Assembly: GCA_963802905.1 (NCBI GenBank)
Contig: CAWDKH010000004.1
Location: forward strand, 186,001-250,000
Direction: 5' to 3'
Source: DASQFQ01 sp963802905
Lineage (GTDB): Bacteria > Actinomycetota > Thermoleophilia > Solirubrobacterales > Solirubrobacteraceae
Length of the DNA stretch: 64,000 bases
Shown in pieces: positions 1-8,631 of this stretch. A model generated the notes under the pieces. That model was not told the DNA's origin. It was given only the letters and a program-made list of their open reading frames with translations, and did no database searches. Within the stretch, counting starts at the first letter, position 1; the number at the start of each line of letters is the position of its first letter. Both the position numbers and the translations under genes were made by a program.

Positions 1-804
1 GGAATGGTCGACGCGCAGACCCCGGCGATCACGCTCGGGCTGCGCGGGATGGCGATGGCGCAGATCGAGGTGCGCACGGCCGTCCGCGACCTGCACTCGG
101 GCATGTACGGCGGCAGCGTGCTCAACGCGCTGCACGTCCTGCACCAGATGCTCGCGCAGGTCGTCCCCGGCGCCGACGGGAAGCTCCGCGACGAGCTGCG
201 CGCAGGCGTCCTGCCGCCCGCCGAGGCCGAGCGGATCTCGTGGGAGCGCCTGCCGCCCGGGTCGCAGGTGCTGTCCGAGGTCGGCGGCCGCGAGGCCTAT
301 CCCGGCGCGGCGGCCGAGTACTACGAGCGCAACGGCGCCGACGCCTCGCTCGAGGTCAACGAGATCGTCGGCGGCGAGCCGCGCACGCTCGTCCCCGCCG
401 TCGCGCGCGGCACGGTGTCGATCCGGCTCGCGCCCGGCCAGCGCGCGACCGAGATCGGCCCGACGCTCGAGCGCCTGCTGCGCGACGCGGCGCCGCCCGA
501 CGCGGACGTGACGATGAGCTGGCACCTCGCCGAGCCGTCGCTGTTCGAGCCCGATCTGCCCGCGATCGTGCTCGCCGCGCAGGCGATCGAGCGCGCCACC
601 GGCACGGCGCCGGCGCTCGTCCGCTCCGGCGGCTCGATCCCCGTCGTCGCCGAGTTCGCCGCCCGCGGCATCCCCACCATCGTCAGCGGCTTCGCGCTCC
701 CCGACGACGACATCCACGCGCCCAACGAGTCCTACCGGCTGGAGAGCCTCGAGCTCGGCGAGCGCACCGCGCGCGAGCTGCTCACCTCGCTGGCCGAGCT
801 GTAG
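1..804 (+). CDS. M20 family metallopeptidase/dipeptidase, C-terminal part
   Basis: The reading frame is open from the window edge, so this is the C-terminal 267 residues of a longer gene. It matches M20/M25/M40 zinc peptidases (dipeptidase/deacylase type). The dimerisation (lid) domain is recognisable from DLHSGMYGG, followed by the returning catalytic domain with RSGGSIPVV and a late DDDIHAPNE, where the His is a typical metal ligand. The N-terminal metal-binding half lies upstream. The family hydrolyses peptides or N-acyl amino acids; the substrate cannot be told. The stop is 9 bp before the next gene. Confidence 0.85.
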   Translation, partial: GMVDAQTPAITLGLRGMAMAQIEVRTAVRDLHSGMYGGSVLNALHVLHQMLAQVVPGADGKLRDELRAGVLPPAEAERISWERLPPGSQVLSEVGGREAYPGAAAEYYERNGADASLEVNEIVGGEPRTLVPAVARGTVSIRLAPGQRATEIGPTLERLLRDAAPPDADVTMSWHLAEPSLFEPDLPAIVLAAQAIERATGTAPALVRSGGSIPVVAEFAARGIPTIVSGFALPDDDIHAPNESYRLESLELGERTARELLTSLAEL

Positions 805-813
805 CTCGCAGCG

Positions 814-1722
814 GTGGCCGGCCTGAGACCCCTGTCGGTCGCGCGAAACGTCGCCAAGAACGCGGGCGCGGCGCTCGGGTTGCGGGGGCTGCTGCACAGC
901 GGCGCCTACGGCATGGACGGCGATCTCGCCGCGGTGCTCGGCGTCCTCGATCGGCTCGCGCCGGCGCTCGCCGATCTCGACCTGCGGGCAGACGGCCTGC
1001 GCGTCATGGAGCTCGGGCCGGGCCGCACGCCGGAGCTGCTCGGCGCGCTCATCCTCGCCGGCGCCGAGACCGGCAGCGGACTGGACACGAGGTTGCAGCT
1101 CACCGAGCTGGCGCGCCGGAGCGAGCACTACGAGCCGCTCGCCGCGGCCCTCGCCGACGGGCAGGCAGGCGCCTTCCTCGACTCGCTCGGCGCGACCCCG
1201 GACGGCGTGCGCGCGCGGATGCAAGCGCTGCGGACCGGGCCGTGGCCGGTCGAGTTCCGGCGGACGCCGGGGAGCACGATCCCGGCGGCGAACGGATCGG
1301 TCGACCTCCTGCTCTCCAAGTCGGTGCTGGAGCACGTCTCCGTGGACGCCGTGCCGGCGCTCGTGGACGAGACCTATCGTGTGCTCCGTCCCGGCGGCGC
1401 CGCGGTCCACATGATCGACCTGCGCGACCATCTCTGGATCGACGGCGACGAGCGCGTCACCGGCGATTGGCTGGACGCGTTGCGCTATCCGCCGCTGTCG
1501 TACCGGCTGCAGTTCTCGCACCGATCGACCTACATCAACCGGCTGCGCGAACCGAGCTGGCGCAACGAGTTCGAGCGCGCGGGCTTTGCCGTGGCGGGCT
1601 GGCACGTGACGCGGTTCCCGCTCCCGGCGGGCTTCGAGCGGAGCCGGTTGCGCACGCCCTGGCGGGACCTGCCGCTGGAGACGCTCGAGATTGGATTCCT
1701 CTGCGTCGCACTGAAACGCTGA
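814..1722 (+). CDS. Class I SAM-dependent methyltransferase
   Basis: A 302-residue protein with a C-terminal Methyltransf_11-like half. It shows a motif I-like segment VMELGPGRTPELLG (about residues 66-79), an acidic/central motif VDLLLSKSVLEHVS and the post-motif YRVLRPGGAAVHMIDLRDH. Sequences of this type act on small molecules or sugars; the substrate is unknown. The GTG at 814 follows the peptidase stop by 9 bp, so the two may be co-transcribed. The N-terminal ~60 residues carry no clear motif. Confidence 0.75.
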   Translation: MAGLRPLSVARNVAKNAGAALGLRGLLHSGAYGMDGDLAAVLGVLDRLAPALADLDLRADGLRVMELGPGRTPELLGALILAGAETGSGLDTRLQLTELARRSEHYEPLAAALADGQAGAFLDSLGATPDGVRARMQALRTGPWPVEFRRTPGSTIPAANGSVDLLLSKSVLEHVSVDAVPALVDETYRVLRPGGAAVHMIDLRDHLWIDGDERVTGDWLDALRYPPLSYRLQFSHRSTYINRLREPSWRNEFERAGFAVAGWHVTRFPLPAGFERSRLRTPWRDLPLETLEIGFLCVALKR

Positions 1723-1773
1723 CGGCGCCATTTGCGCGCGGCACCGGGCAGGAATACCCTCGCGAGCGAAGAC

Positions 1774-3123
1774 ATGCCTGAGCGCGGGAAAAGGCTGTTC
1801 GCAGCCGAGGCCGTGATCCTGTTCGGCACGCTCGTCGCCGCGGCGGCGTCGTCCGAGGCGGAGGACTGGCAGCCGCTCGGGCTCGTCGCCATCCTGCTCG
1901 CGCTCGCCATCGTCAGCGACCTGCTCGCGCTGCGGCAGGGGTCGCAGCGGATCAGCGGCGCGTTCTTCGCGGTCGTGCTCGCGATGGCGCTGTGCGGCCC
2001 GGCCCCGGCGGTGCTGATCGGCGTCGTCTCCGTGCTCGTCGACTCGTTCCGCAACCACCTCGCGCCGCACAAGGTCCTCACCAACACGGCGACCTACGCG
2101 GTGATCCCGCTCGTCGTCGGGCTCGGCATCGAGGGGCTCGAGGGCGTCACCAACATCGAGACGAACAACGTCACGTTCGCGCTCGTGGTGTTCGGCGCGT
2201 TCGTCGTCTCGTTCGCGCTCAACTTCGCGATCATCGCCGCGGACGTCGCCGTCAAGACGGGCACCCCGATCCGCCGCCAGGTGAGCCAGGTCCTCGTCCC
2301 GGTGCTGCCGGTCGAGCTGGCGACCGCGCTGCTGACGGTGTGCGTCGCGATCATCTACCGCGAGACCGGGCTGGCGGCGTTCGCCCTGTTCGCGCTCGTC
2401 CTGCTCGTCTTCCAGTACGTGCTGCGCGAGCTGCTGCGCTCGCAGCGGCGCGCCGAGGAGCTCGCCGCGCTGCAGCTCGGGGCGCTCGCGAGCATGGTCG
2501 ACACGCTGGCGATGCGCGACCGCATGACCGCCCGCCACTCGGCCGCCGTCGCGCGCTACGCGCGGGCGCTCGCCGAGGCGCACGGCTGCTCGCGCGCGCA
2601 GCAGGACCTCGTCCACACCGCCGGGCTGCTGCACGACATCGGCAAGTTCTCGTTCCCCGACTCGATCCTGCTCGCCCCCGCGCCGCTGACCGAGGAGGAC
2701 TGGAAGATCGTCCGCCGCCACCCGGAGGACGGCGCCCGCGTCGTCGCGCGGATGGAGCCCTACGCGCCGGTGGCGGAGATCATCCTCGGCCACCACGAGC
2801 GCTGGGACGGCGAGGGCTACCCGCACAAGCTCGCCGGCGAGGCGATCCCGCTGCTGTCGCGGATGGTCACGGTCGCCGACGCGTACGACGTGATGATCGC
2901 GCGCGACTCCTACCGCACGCCGCTCACCTCATCCGAGGCGATCGAGGAGATGCGGCGCGTGGCGGGCAAGCAGCTCGACCCGACGCTGGTCGACGAGTTC
3001 GTGGCGCTGCTCGACGCGAAGGGGCTGCGCTTCCGCCACGCCGACGACGCCGACTTCGAGGCCGAGCTCGACTTCGAGCGCCGGGTGCGCGAGTACGCGC
3101 GGCCGCGGCGCGTGTTCGCCTGA
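1774..3123 (+). CDS. Membrane-bound HD-GYP domain protein (c-di-GMP phosphodiesterase)
   Basis: About 449 residues from the ATG at 1774 (a longer in-frame start at 1732 is possible). The N-terminal ~200 residues are a hydrophobic, multi-pass MASE-like sensor. The C-terminal ~200 residues are an HD-GYP domain: HDIGK near residue 287, then HHERWDGEGYPHKLAGE near 345 and R..VADAYD after it. The HD pair and the GYP signature are intact, so hydrolysis of cyclic di-GMP is expected. With the EAL protein at 55.3 kb and the GEMM riboswitch at 24.2 kb, it is part of a c-di-GMP circuit. The next gene starts 2 bp after the stop. Confidence 0.88.
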   Translation: MPERGKRLFAAEAVILFGTLVAAAASSEAEDWQPLGLVAILLALAIVSDLLALRQGSQRISGAFFAVVLAMALCGPAPAVLIGVVSVLVDSFRNHLAPHKVLTNTATYAVIPLVVGLGIEGLEGVTNIETNNVTFALVVFGAFVVSFALNFAIIAADVAVKTGTPIRRQVSQVLVPVLPVELATALLTVCVAIIYRETGLAAFALFALVLLVFQYVLRELLRSQRRAEELAALQLGALASMVDTLAMRDRMTARHSAAVARYARALAEAHGCSRAQQDLVHTAGLLHDIGKFSFPDSILLAPAPLTEEDWKIVRRHPEDGARVVARMEPYAPVAEIILGHHERWDGEGYPHKLAGEAIPLLSRMVTVADAYDVMIARDSYRTPLTSSEAIEEMRRVAGKQLDPTLVDEFVALLDAKGLRFRHADDADFEAELDFERRVREYARPRRVFA

Positions 3124-3125
3124 CG

Positions 3126-3865
3126 GTGCACGCGTACGGCGTCCTCGGCGTCGGCGAGATCGCCGGGGCGATGGTGACGGGCTTGTGCGAGGGCGTGGAC
3201 GATGCGCCGACCGTGCTGCTCTCACCGCGCAACGCGGAGCGGTCCGCCGCGCTCGCGGCGCGCTACCCCTCGGTCGCGGTCGCCGCCGACAACCAGGCGG
3301 TGGTCGACGGCTGCACGACGCTCGTCTTGTCGCTGCGCCCGCAGGACGCTCGCGCGATTCTCCGCGAGATGCGCGTCCGCCCGGGGCAGCCGGTGATCAG
3401 CGTGATGGCCGGCGTGTCGCTCGGCGAGCTGGCGGCCGCCGGGGGCGAGCCCGCCAGAGCGATCCCGCTGCCGCCGGTCGCGCGGCGCGAGGGCGTCACC
3501 CCGGTGCATCCCGGCGGCGAGGCTGCAAGCAGCTGTTCGACCGGCTCGGCGGTGCCGTCGCCGTGGAGGACGCCCGCGCCTTCGAGGCGATGTCGGTGGC
3601 CTCGGGCACGATCTCGGCGCACTTGCGGTACCTGGCCGCGATCGCCGATTGGCTCGCCGGGCACGGCGTGCCGCCCGCGGAGGCCTCGCGCTACGTCGCG
3701 TCGATCTTCGCCGGCGTGGGAGAGGGCGACGATCTCGCGGAGCTCGCCCGCTCCTACGCCACGCCCGGCGGGATCAACGAGCGGTTCGCGGCGCTGCTCG
3801 ACGAGGCGGGCGTGTTCGACGTCGTCGACCGCTCGCTCGACGCGGTCCTCGACGGGCTCGCCTAG
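3126..3865 (+). pseudogene. Pyrroline-5-carboxylate reductase-like gene, one frameshift
   Basis: The gene starts at GTG 3126, 2 bp after the HD-GYP stop. The first ~130 codons read as an NADP-binding Rossmann domain (GVLGVGEIAGAMVTGL, then VISVMAGVSLGELA). Near 3515-3530 the signal moves to another frame, as if one base were missing, and continues as the ProC dimerisation domain with ATPGGINERF, the family's PGG signature, to the stop at 3865. The corrected length of about 246 residues is slightly short for ProC (~270). The likely role is NADPH reduction of pyrroline-5-carboxylate to proline or of a related imine. Whether the frameshift is real cannot be judged here. Confidence 0.7.
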
Positions 3866-6039
3866 GGCTTATTGCGGTAGCGCTGCTCGACGATGCTCGG
3901 CCGCTCGATTGGGCGGCCGGCGTCGATCGACCAGGCGAGGCGCACGAACTGGGCGTGCGACCAGGCGAGCGGCGATGCGGACAGCGTCGACTCCCCGCGC
4001 GGGTGTGCAGCGTCGCCCGAGGGCGGGAACTGGTCCCAGACCTGCTCGGCGATCATGTGGCCGGGGCCCGCGGCGCCCGCCATCGAGGCCAGGCGGCCGC
4101 GCGCAGCGGCGGGCTTGCCGGCCGCGAGCTCGTACTCGCCGCGCTCGCCGGCGAAGAGCGGCCAGATGCGCCCGATCGTCGTGTTCTGCGTCCAGTCGTA
4201 CGGCGGCGCCGACATGTTCTTCGGCTGCTCGATGTCCCAGATCCCGCCGTCCTTCTTCTCGCCGTAGCCGTCGAAGTCGAAGCGGTGCCAGAACATGCCG
4301 TTGGGCGTCTGCACGCCGAGGCGTTGGTCGACGACGCCGAGCGTGTTGAGGATCGCGGGGTGGTCCCAGCGCTTGACGCCGAGGCGCACGAGCTCGAGAT
4401 AGCTGGGGTCGGTGACGCGGCGCTGGTCGACGCCTTCGGGGCCGGAGTCGCCGATGTTGTAGGTCGTGCCTGCGTTCGGGTCGGGCGTGCCGCTGCCCTC
4501 AGACGTCTCCTTGGTGATGCGCAGGTAGTAGGGCTGCGTCGAGTACGGGCCGTTGGTCGTGACCGTCCAGCTGTCGACCTTCGACTGCCACTCGTCCGCC
4601 TTGGCCTCCCACGCGGTCGCCTCGGCCTCGTGGCCGTTGGCGCGCGCGATGTCCGCGGCGGTCACGAGCCCGGCGATCTCGGACGCGATCGTGGCGGGCG
4701 ACCAGCCGCCCTGGTTCTCCCAGCGCTCCTGCGGCGTCTGCGGCCCCTTCGCGAGGAGGCAGCCGACCGCTGACTTCACGTGCGCGTAGGTGCCGGCGTC
4801 GCGGCGGCCGAGCTGCCAGGCGAGCACGATCGGGAACGCGACCTCGTCGAGCTGCAGGTTCGTCCACTTCTCGGTCCCGTCGAGGTTCGAGTTCTGCGGG
4901 AAGCAGCCGTCGGGCTTCTGCTGGCGCGTGAACAGGTAGTCGACCGAGCGGCTCGCGCCTGCGCGATCGCCCGCCGCGAGGAGCGCGGTGGCGACTTGGT
5001 AGAGGTCGCGCGACCAGACCTTGTGGTAGACGTCGCTCGGGTTCGAGAGCCCCTGCCCCCAGACCCAGGGCATGCTCGGCGAGGCGACGTAGGCGCCGCC
5101 GAAGGTCTTGTCCTCGTGGGCGGCGAGCGTCATCACCGACACGTCGTACGTGGTCGCGAGCGAGCGCGCCGACTGCGGGCGCCCCTTCAGTGATCCGAGG
5201 TAGCGGTGCCAGCCGGCCGCGTAGCGGTCCGCGGCACGGCCGAAGCCGCGCTTGAGCGCGCCGCGGGCGGTGTCGCGCGCGGCGGGACCGCTGCCGCCGA
5301 AGCCGAGCACCAGTGTCATCCGCTTGCGCTTGACGCCGTCGAGCGCGGTGCGCCCGGTCTGCACGACGTTGCCGTTCGGCGCCGAGCTATACGCCCAGTC
5401 CATGCGGAAGTCGGAGTGCAGGTCGGTCCAGCCGTCGCTCGTGCCGAGATAGCCGCTCGAGGTGCGCTTGAACGCCGGTGAGGCGACGAGCGCCGACGCC
5501 GCCTTGGCGTCGCGGGCGACGAGCGCGCGGCCGGCGCTGCGGCTGCTGTCGTCGTCGCCGCCGTTGGAGAGCGCCGGGTCGGCGAGCGCGTAGAGCGCGA
5601 GCTTCTTGCCCGTGCGCGACGTGAACTTGACGTCGACGACCAGCGCGTTGCGCGACGGGTCGGTGACGTAGGTCTTGACGATCTTGTAGCGCGACGTCGT
5701 GTTGACCTGGCGGTAGGTCAGCGAGCGCTTGTCGGCGAGCGAGATCGCGTGGCTCGCGTTCTCCCGCTCGCGCTCGGCGAACGTCTTGCCGTCGGAGACC
5801 ACGAACTGCAGGTCGCGCAGCGCCGGCGTGTCGATGTCGGGGTAGTAGACCTCGGTCAGCTCGCCGTCGTCGAGCGTGTGCCAAACCTTGCTGCGGGTGC
5901 CCTGCGCGGTGCCGAAGCCGTCCTTGTCGGCCTCGGTCCACAGCGCCTTCTGCCCCGGTGCACCCGGTGCGGTCGCGGCGGCGGCTGCGCCCGGGAACAG
6001 CAACAGGCACAGCACGAGATACAGCGGAGCCCCCCTCAC
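3862..6039 (-). CDS. Secreted GH15 glucoamylase (glucan 1,4-alpha-glucosidase)
   Basis: About 725 residues from GTG 6039. This start puts VRGAPLYLVLC directly before a good signal peptide ending AAAAA; the ATG at 6084 would add 15 unlikely residues. The first ~280 residues form the beta-sandwich domain typical of bacterial glucoamylases/glucodextranases. The (alpha/alpha)6 barrel follows, with WVWGQGLSNPSDVYHKVWSRD, a general-acid Glu in QERWENQGGWSP and a base Glu in MIAEQVWDQ. It releases glucose from the non-reducing ends of alpha-glucans outside the cell. Its stop overlaps the ProC-like gene by 4 bp (convergent). Confidence 0.9.
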   Translation of the reverse strand: MRGAPLYLVLCLLLFPGAAAAATAPGAPGQKALWTEADKDGFGTAQGTRSKVWHTLDDGELTEVYYPDIDTPALRDLQFVVSDGKTFAERERENASHAISLADKRSLTYRQVNTTSRYKIVKTYVTDPSRNALVVDVKFTSRTGKKLALYALADPALSNGGDDDSSRSAGRALVARDAKAASALVASPAFKRTSSGYLGTSDGWTDLHSDFRMDWAYSSAPNGNVVQTGRTALDGVKRKRMTLVLGFGGSGPAARDTARGALKRGFGRAADRYAAGWHRYLGSLKGRPQSARSLATTYDVSVMTLAAHEDKTFGGAYVASPSMPWVWGQGLSNPSDVYHKVWSRDLYQVATALLAAGDRAGASRSVDYLFTRQQKPDGCFPQNSNLDGTEKWTNLQLDEVAFPIVLAWQLGRRDAGTYAHVKSAVGCLLAKGPQTPQERWENQGGWSPATIASEIAGLVTAADIARANGHEAEATAWEAKADEWQSKVDSWTVTTNGPYSTQPYYLRITKETSEGSGTPDPNAGTTYNIGDSGPEGVDQRRVTDPSYLELVRLGVKRWDHPAILNTLGVVDQRLGVQTPNGMFWHRFDFDGYGEKKDGGIWDIEQPKNMSAPPYDWTQNTTIGRIWPLFAGERGEYELAAGKPAAARGRLASMAGAAGPGHMIAEQVWDQFPPSGDAAHPRGESTLSASPLAWSHAQFVRLAWSIDAGRPIERPSIVEQRYRNKP

Positions 6040-6123
6040 CCGATCGCCCGTACCCCCCGTGCAGACGAGGGAAACGGCGCCCACTGAATCAAACGTTGAC
6101 GTTCATCTACTACCGTGCCTTCG

Positions 6124-7380
6124 ATGAGTGCCGAACCCGCCATTGAGCTGCCCGTCCCCGACGAGCCCGTCCCGTTCAACCTCGACCTCTCCGAGGACCA
6201 GCGCGACATCCGCGACTGGGTCCACGGCTTCGCCGCGGACGTCGTCCGCCCCGCCGCCTCGGAGTGGGACGAGAAGGAGGAGACGCCGTGGCCGATCATC
6301 GGCGAGGCGGCCAAGATCGGCCTCTACGGCTTCGAGTCGCTGGCGCAGTTCTACGCCGACCCGTCTGGCCTGACGCTCCCGATCGTCAACGAGGAGCTGT
6401 TCTGGGGCGACGCCGGCATCGGCATGGCGATCATGGGCACCTCGCTCGCGGCCGCCGGCATCTTCTCGAGCGGCACGCCGGAGCAGATGGGCGAGTGGAT
6501 CCCGCAGTGCTTCGGCACGCCCGAGGAGCCGAAGGTCGGCGCGTTCTGCGTCTCCGAGCCCGACGCCGGCTCCGACGTCTCCTCGCTGCGCACGCGCGCC
6601 GTCTACGACGAGGCGAAGGACGAGTGGGTCCTCAACGGCCAGAAGGCGTGGGCGACCAACGGCGGCATCGCCACCGTGCACGTCGTGGTCGCGTCGATCG
6701 ACCGCGAGCTCGGCTCGCGCGGCCAGGCCGCGTTCGTGATCCCGCCCGGCACCAAGGGCCTGGAGATGGGTACCAAGGTCAAGAAGCACGGCCTGCGCGC
6801 CTCCCACACCGCCGACGTCTTCCTCGACGACTGCCGCGTCCCGGGCTCGTGCCTGCTGGGCGGCAAGGAGAAGCTCGACGAGCGCCTCGCCCGCGCCCGC
6901 GAGGGCCGCTCGGGCAAGCGCCAGGCGGCGATGCAGACGTTCGAGGCCTCGCGCCCGACGGTCGGCGCCCAGGCGATCGGCATCGCCCGCGCCGCCTACG
7001 AGTACGCGCTCGACTACGCCAAGGAGCGCAAGCAGTTCGGGCGCCCGATCATCCACAACCAGGCGATCGCGTTCGCGCTCGCGGACATGAAGCTCGAGAT
7101 CGACGCCGCGCGGCTGCTCGTCTGGCGCGCGTCGTGGATGGGCCGCACCGGCAAGCCGTTCACGGCCGCCGAAGGCTCGATGAGCAAGCTCAAGGCCGGC
7201 GAGGTCGCCGTCTGGGCGACCGAGCGAGCGATCCAGATCCTCGGCGGCGTCGGCTACACCCGTGAGTACCCGGTCGAGCGCTGGCACCGCGACGCCAAGA
7301 TCTACACGATCTTCGAGGGCACCTCGGAGATCCAGCGGCTCGTCATCGCGCGGGCGATCTCTGGCGAGCAGATCCCGTAA
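6124..7380 (+). CDS. Acyl-CoA dehydrogenase
   Basis: About 418 residues (ATG 6124; an in-frame GTG lies at 6115). This is a full-length flavin acyl-CoA dehydrogenase: helical N-domain, the FAD-contacting CVSEPDAGSDVSS and WATNGG in the middle beta-domain, RKQFGRPI, and the C-terminal ILGGVGYTREYPVER. The catalytic base is expected in YTIFEGTSEIQR (Glu). It performs alpha,beta-dehydrogenation of acyl-CoA with ETF as acceptor; chain length is not evident. The gene is divergent from the glucoamylase with under 100 bp between starts, so both promoters must lie in that gap. Confidence 0.92.
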   Translation: MSAEPAIELPVPDEPVPFNLDLSEDQRDIRDWVHGFAADVVRPAASEWDEKEETPWPIIGEAAKIGLYGFESLAQFYADPSGLTLPIVNEELFWGDAGIGMAIMGTSLAAAGIFSSGTPEQMGEWIPQCFGTPEEPKVGAFCVSEPDAGSDVSSLRTRAVYDEAKDEWVLNGQKAWATNGGIATVHVVVASIDRELGSRGQAAFVIPPGTKGLEMGTKVKKHGLRASHTADVFLDDCRVPGSCLLGGKEKLDERLARAREGRSGKRQAAMQTFEASRPTVGAQAIGIARAAYEYALDYAKERKQFGRPIIHNQAIAFALADMKLEIDAARLLVWRASWMGRTGKPFTAAEGSMSKLKAGEVAVWATERAIQILGGVGYTREYPVERWHRDAKIYTIFEGTSEIQRLVIARAISGEQIP

Positions 7381-7486
7381 GGGTAGGTTCCCGTCCGTGC
7401 TCCGCGAGACGCAGCACGGTGAGGGAGCCGAAGGAACGGCGCAGACGGCCCCGGCGACGAGCACGCCGGGCCCAAGCAACCGTGCG

Positions 7487-7907
7487 ATGGGCGCGCTCGC
7501 GGCGTCTTCGAACCCCTTCGCGCGCGAGGAGGACGGCGGCTACGAGTTCAGCGACGACCCGCTGGCCGCCGACTGGACGCCGGACAACTCGATCCGCGTC
7601 AAGCCCGGGCCGGTGCGGGCCACTCTGATCCGGCCGGGCCCGCCGCGCACGAAGAAGGGCGAGTGGCTCGAGGACGCGCTCCGGGGCGACCCGCTCCTCA
7701 AGGAGCTGCCCAACTGGGCGCGCGAGAAGGCGATCGACGGCCTCAAGGACATCGACGAGACGATCGCCGAGCAAGAGTGGGGAGTGGTCGAGACGCCGGT
7801 GGCGCCGGTGGCCCCCCAATCCCCGGTTGCCTGACTGGACGAAGCCGCAGGACTTCCAGGCCGCGCCCGGTCAGGTGATCATCCAGGGCCCCGTTATCAA
7901 GTGGTGA
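7487..7907 (+). CDS. Small hypothetical protein; probable 1-base insertion near its end
   Basis: No family is recognised. The frame from ATG 7487 (an upstream GTG at 7397 is possible) is acidic/polar with DPLAADWTPDNSIRVKPGP and KGEWLEDALRGDPLLKELPNWAREK. It stops at 7834 as written. If one C is removed from the C-run near 7810, it continues as NPRLPDWTKPQDFQAAPG and ends in VIIQGPVIKW at 7907, which looks like a natural C-terminus. That end lies 5 bp before the corrected end of the convergent CHRD gene, supporting the correction. Coordinates given are for the corrected form. Confidence 0.5.
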
Positions 7908-7912
7908 GGCCG

Positions 7913-8459
7913 CTAGTGGTGGTGGTCCCTCCAGCTGCGCGCGGACCTCGCCGCCGGGGTATTTCGACGAGTGCACGTTGGCGTACGTCGCGCCGGCGCG
8001 GATCGCTCGCAGTAGCTCTCCGTACTGGCCGGGGTCGATGCCCTGGCCCGTCGGCCCGATCACGTCGGACGGCTCGATCGTGCCCTCGACGGTGCCGGAC
8101 CGCAGATCTTCAGCCTTGGCGCACGCGACCGTGCCCGCCGGCGCATTCGGGTTCGACTGGTTGCACAGGAACGCGCTGATCCCGCCGCTCTGGGACTCGG
8201 ACCCGAAGTGGATGTGGGCCTGGGTGACGTCCCCCTCGAGCTGCCCGAACGAGAGCTTGTACTCGATGCGGTCGTCGCGCACCTTGGCCTTGAAGTCGCC
8301 GAAGCCGGTCGTCGACAGCGCCAGCGGCGTCTCCGCGAAGCCGGTCAAGTGCTCGCGCACGTCACGGCTGCCGCCTCCACCGGCGACCGCTGCGGCGACC
8401 ACCCCCAGCAGACCCATCACGGCAACTACGGCGGCCAACTGCAGACGGCGTCGTCTCAC
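7913..8459 (-). CDS. Secreted CHRD-domain protein; probable 1-base insertion near its end
   Basis: It starts with MRRRRLQLAAVVAVMGLLG, a lipoprotein-free signal peptide or anchor. A CHRD domain follows: TTGFGDFKAKV, QAHIHFGSESQSGG and the closing VHSSKYPGGEVRAQLE. CHRD domains are extracellular and of unclear function. As written the frame runs on to 7743 through an unconvincing Pro/Arg tail that overlaps the opposite gene. Dropping one G of a GGG gives the ending LEDHHH and a stop at 7913, the kind of His-rich tail common in this family. I give the corrected end. Confidence 0.65.
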
Positions 8460-8631
8460 GGCGACACTCCCCCTCCGGTCGAATGACTGGGCCCCGGGCT
8501 CTACGGGAGCTCCCCGGTCAGGGTTCGCATCGCAAGTTCCGACGCGCCAACTCGTGCGACGCGCTCGAGCGCCGGGTCGCCGGGTCGGGCTAGCGGTCCC
8601 CGGCGGACCGACCTACGCTGGGTTGCAACGC

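Noticed and set aside
240..1781. Long open frames rich in Arg/Ala/Pro on either strand throughout the window
   Set aside because: At this GC content, shadow frames stay open for long stretches. They lack family motifs and lie opposite or inside clear genes.
3510..3535. Programmed frameshift in the ProC-like gene
   Set aside because: No slippery heptamer or downstream pseudoknot is evident, and many similar shifts occur in unrelated genes nearby.
8460..8631. A gene in the 172-bp gap before the sugar dehydrogenase
   Set aside because: No frame with a sensible start and ribosome site; it is probably a divergent promoter region.
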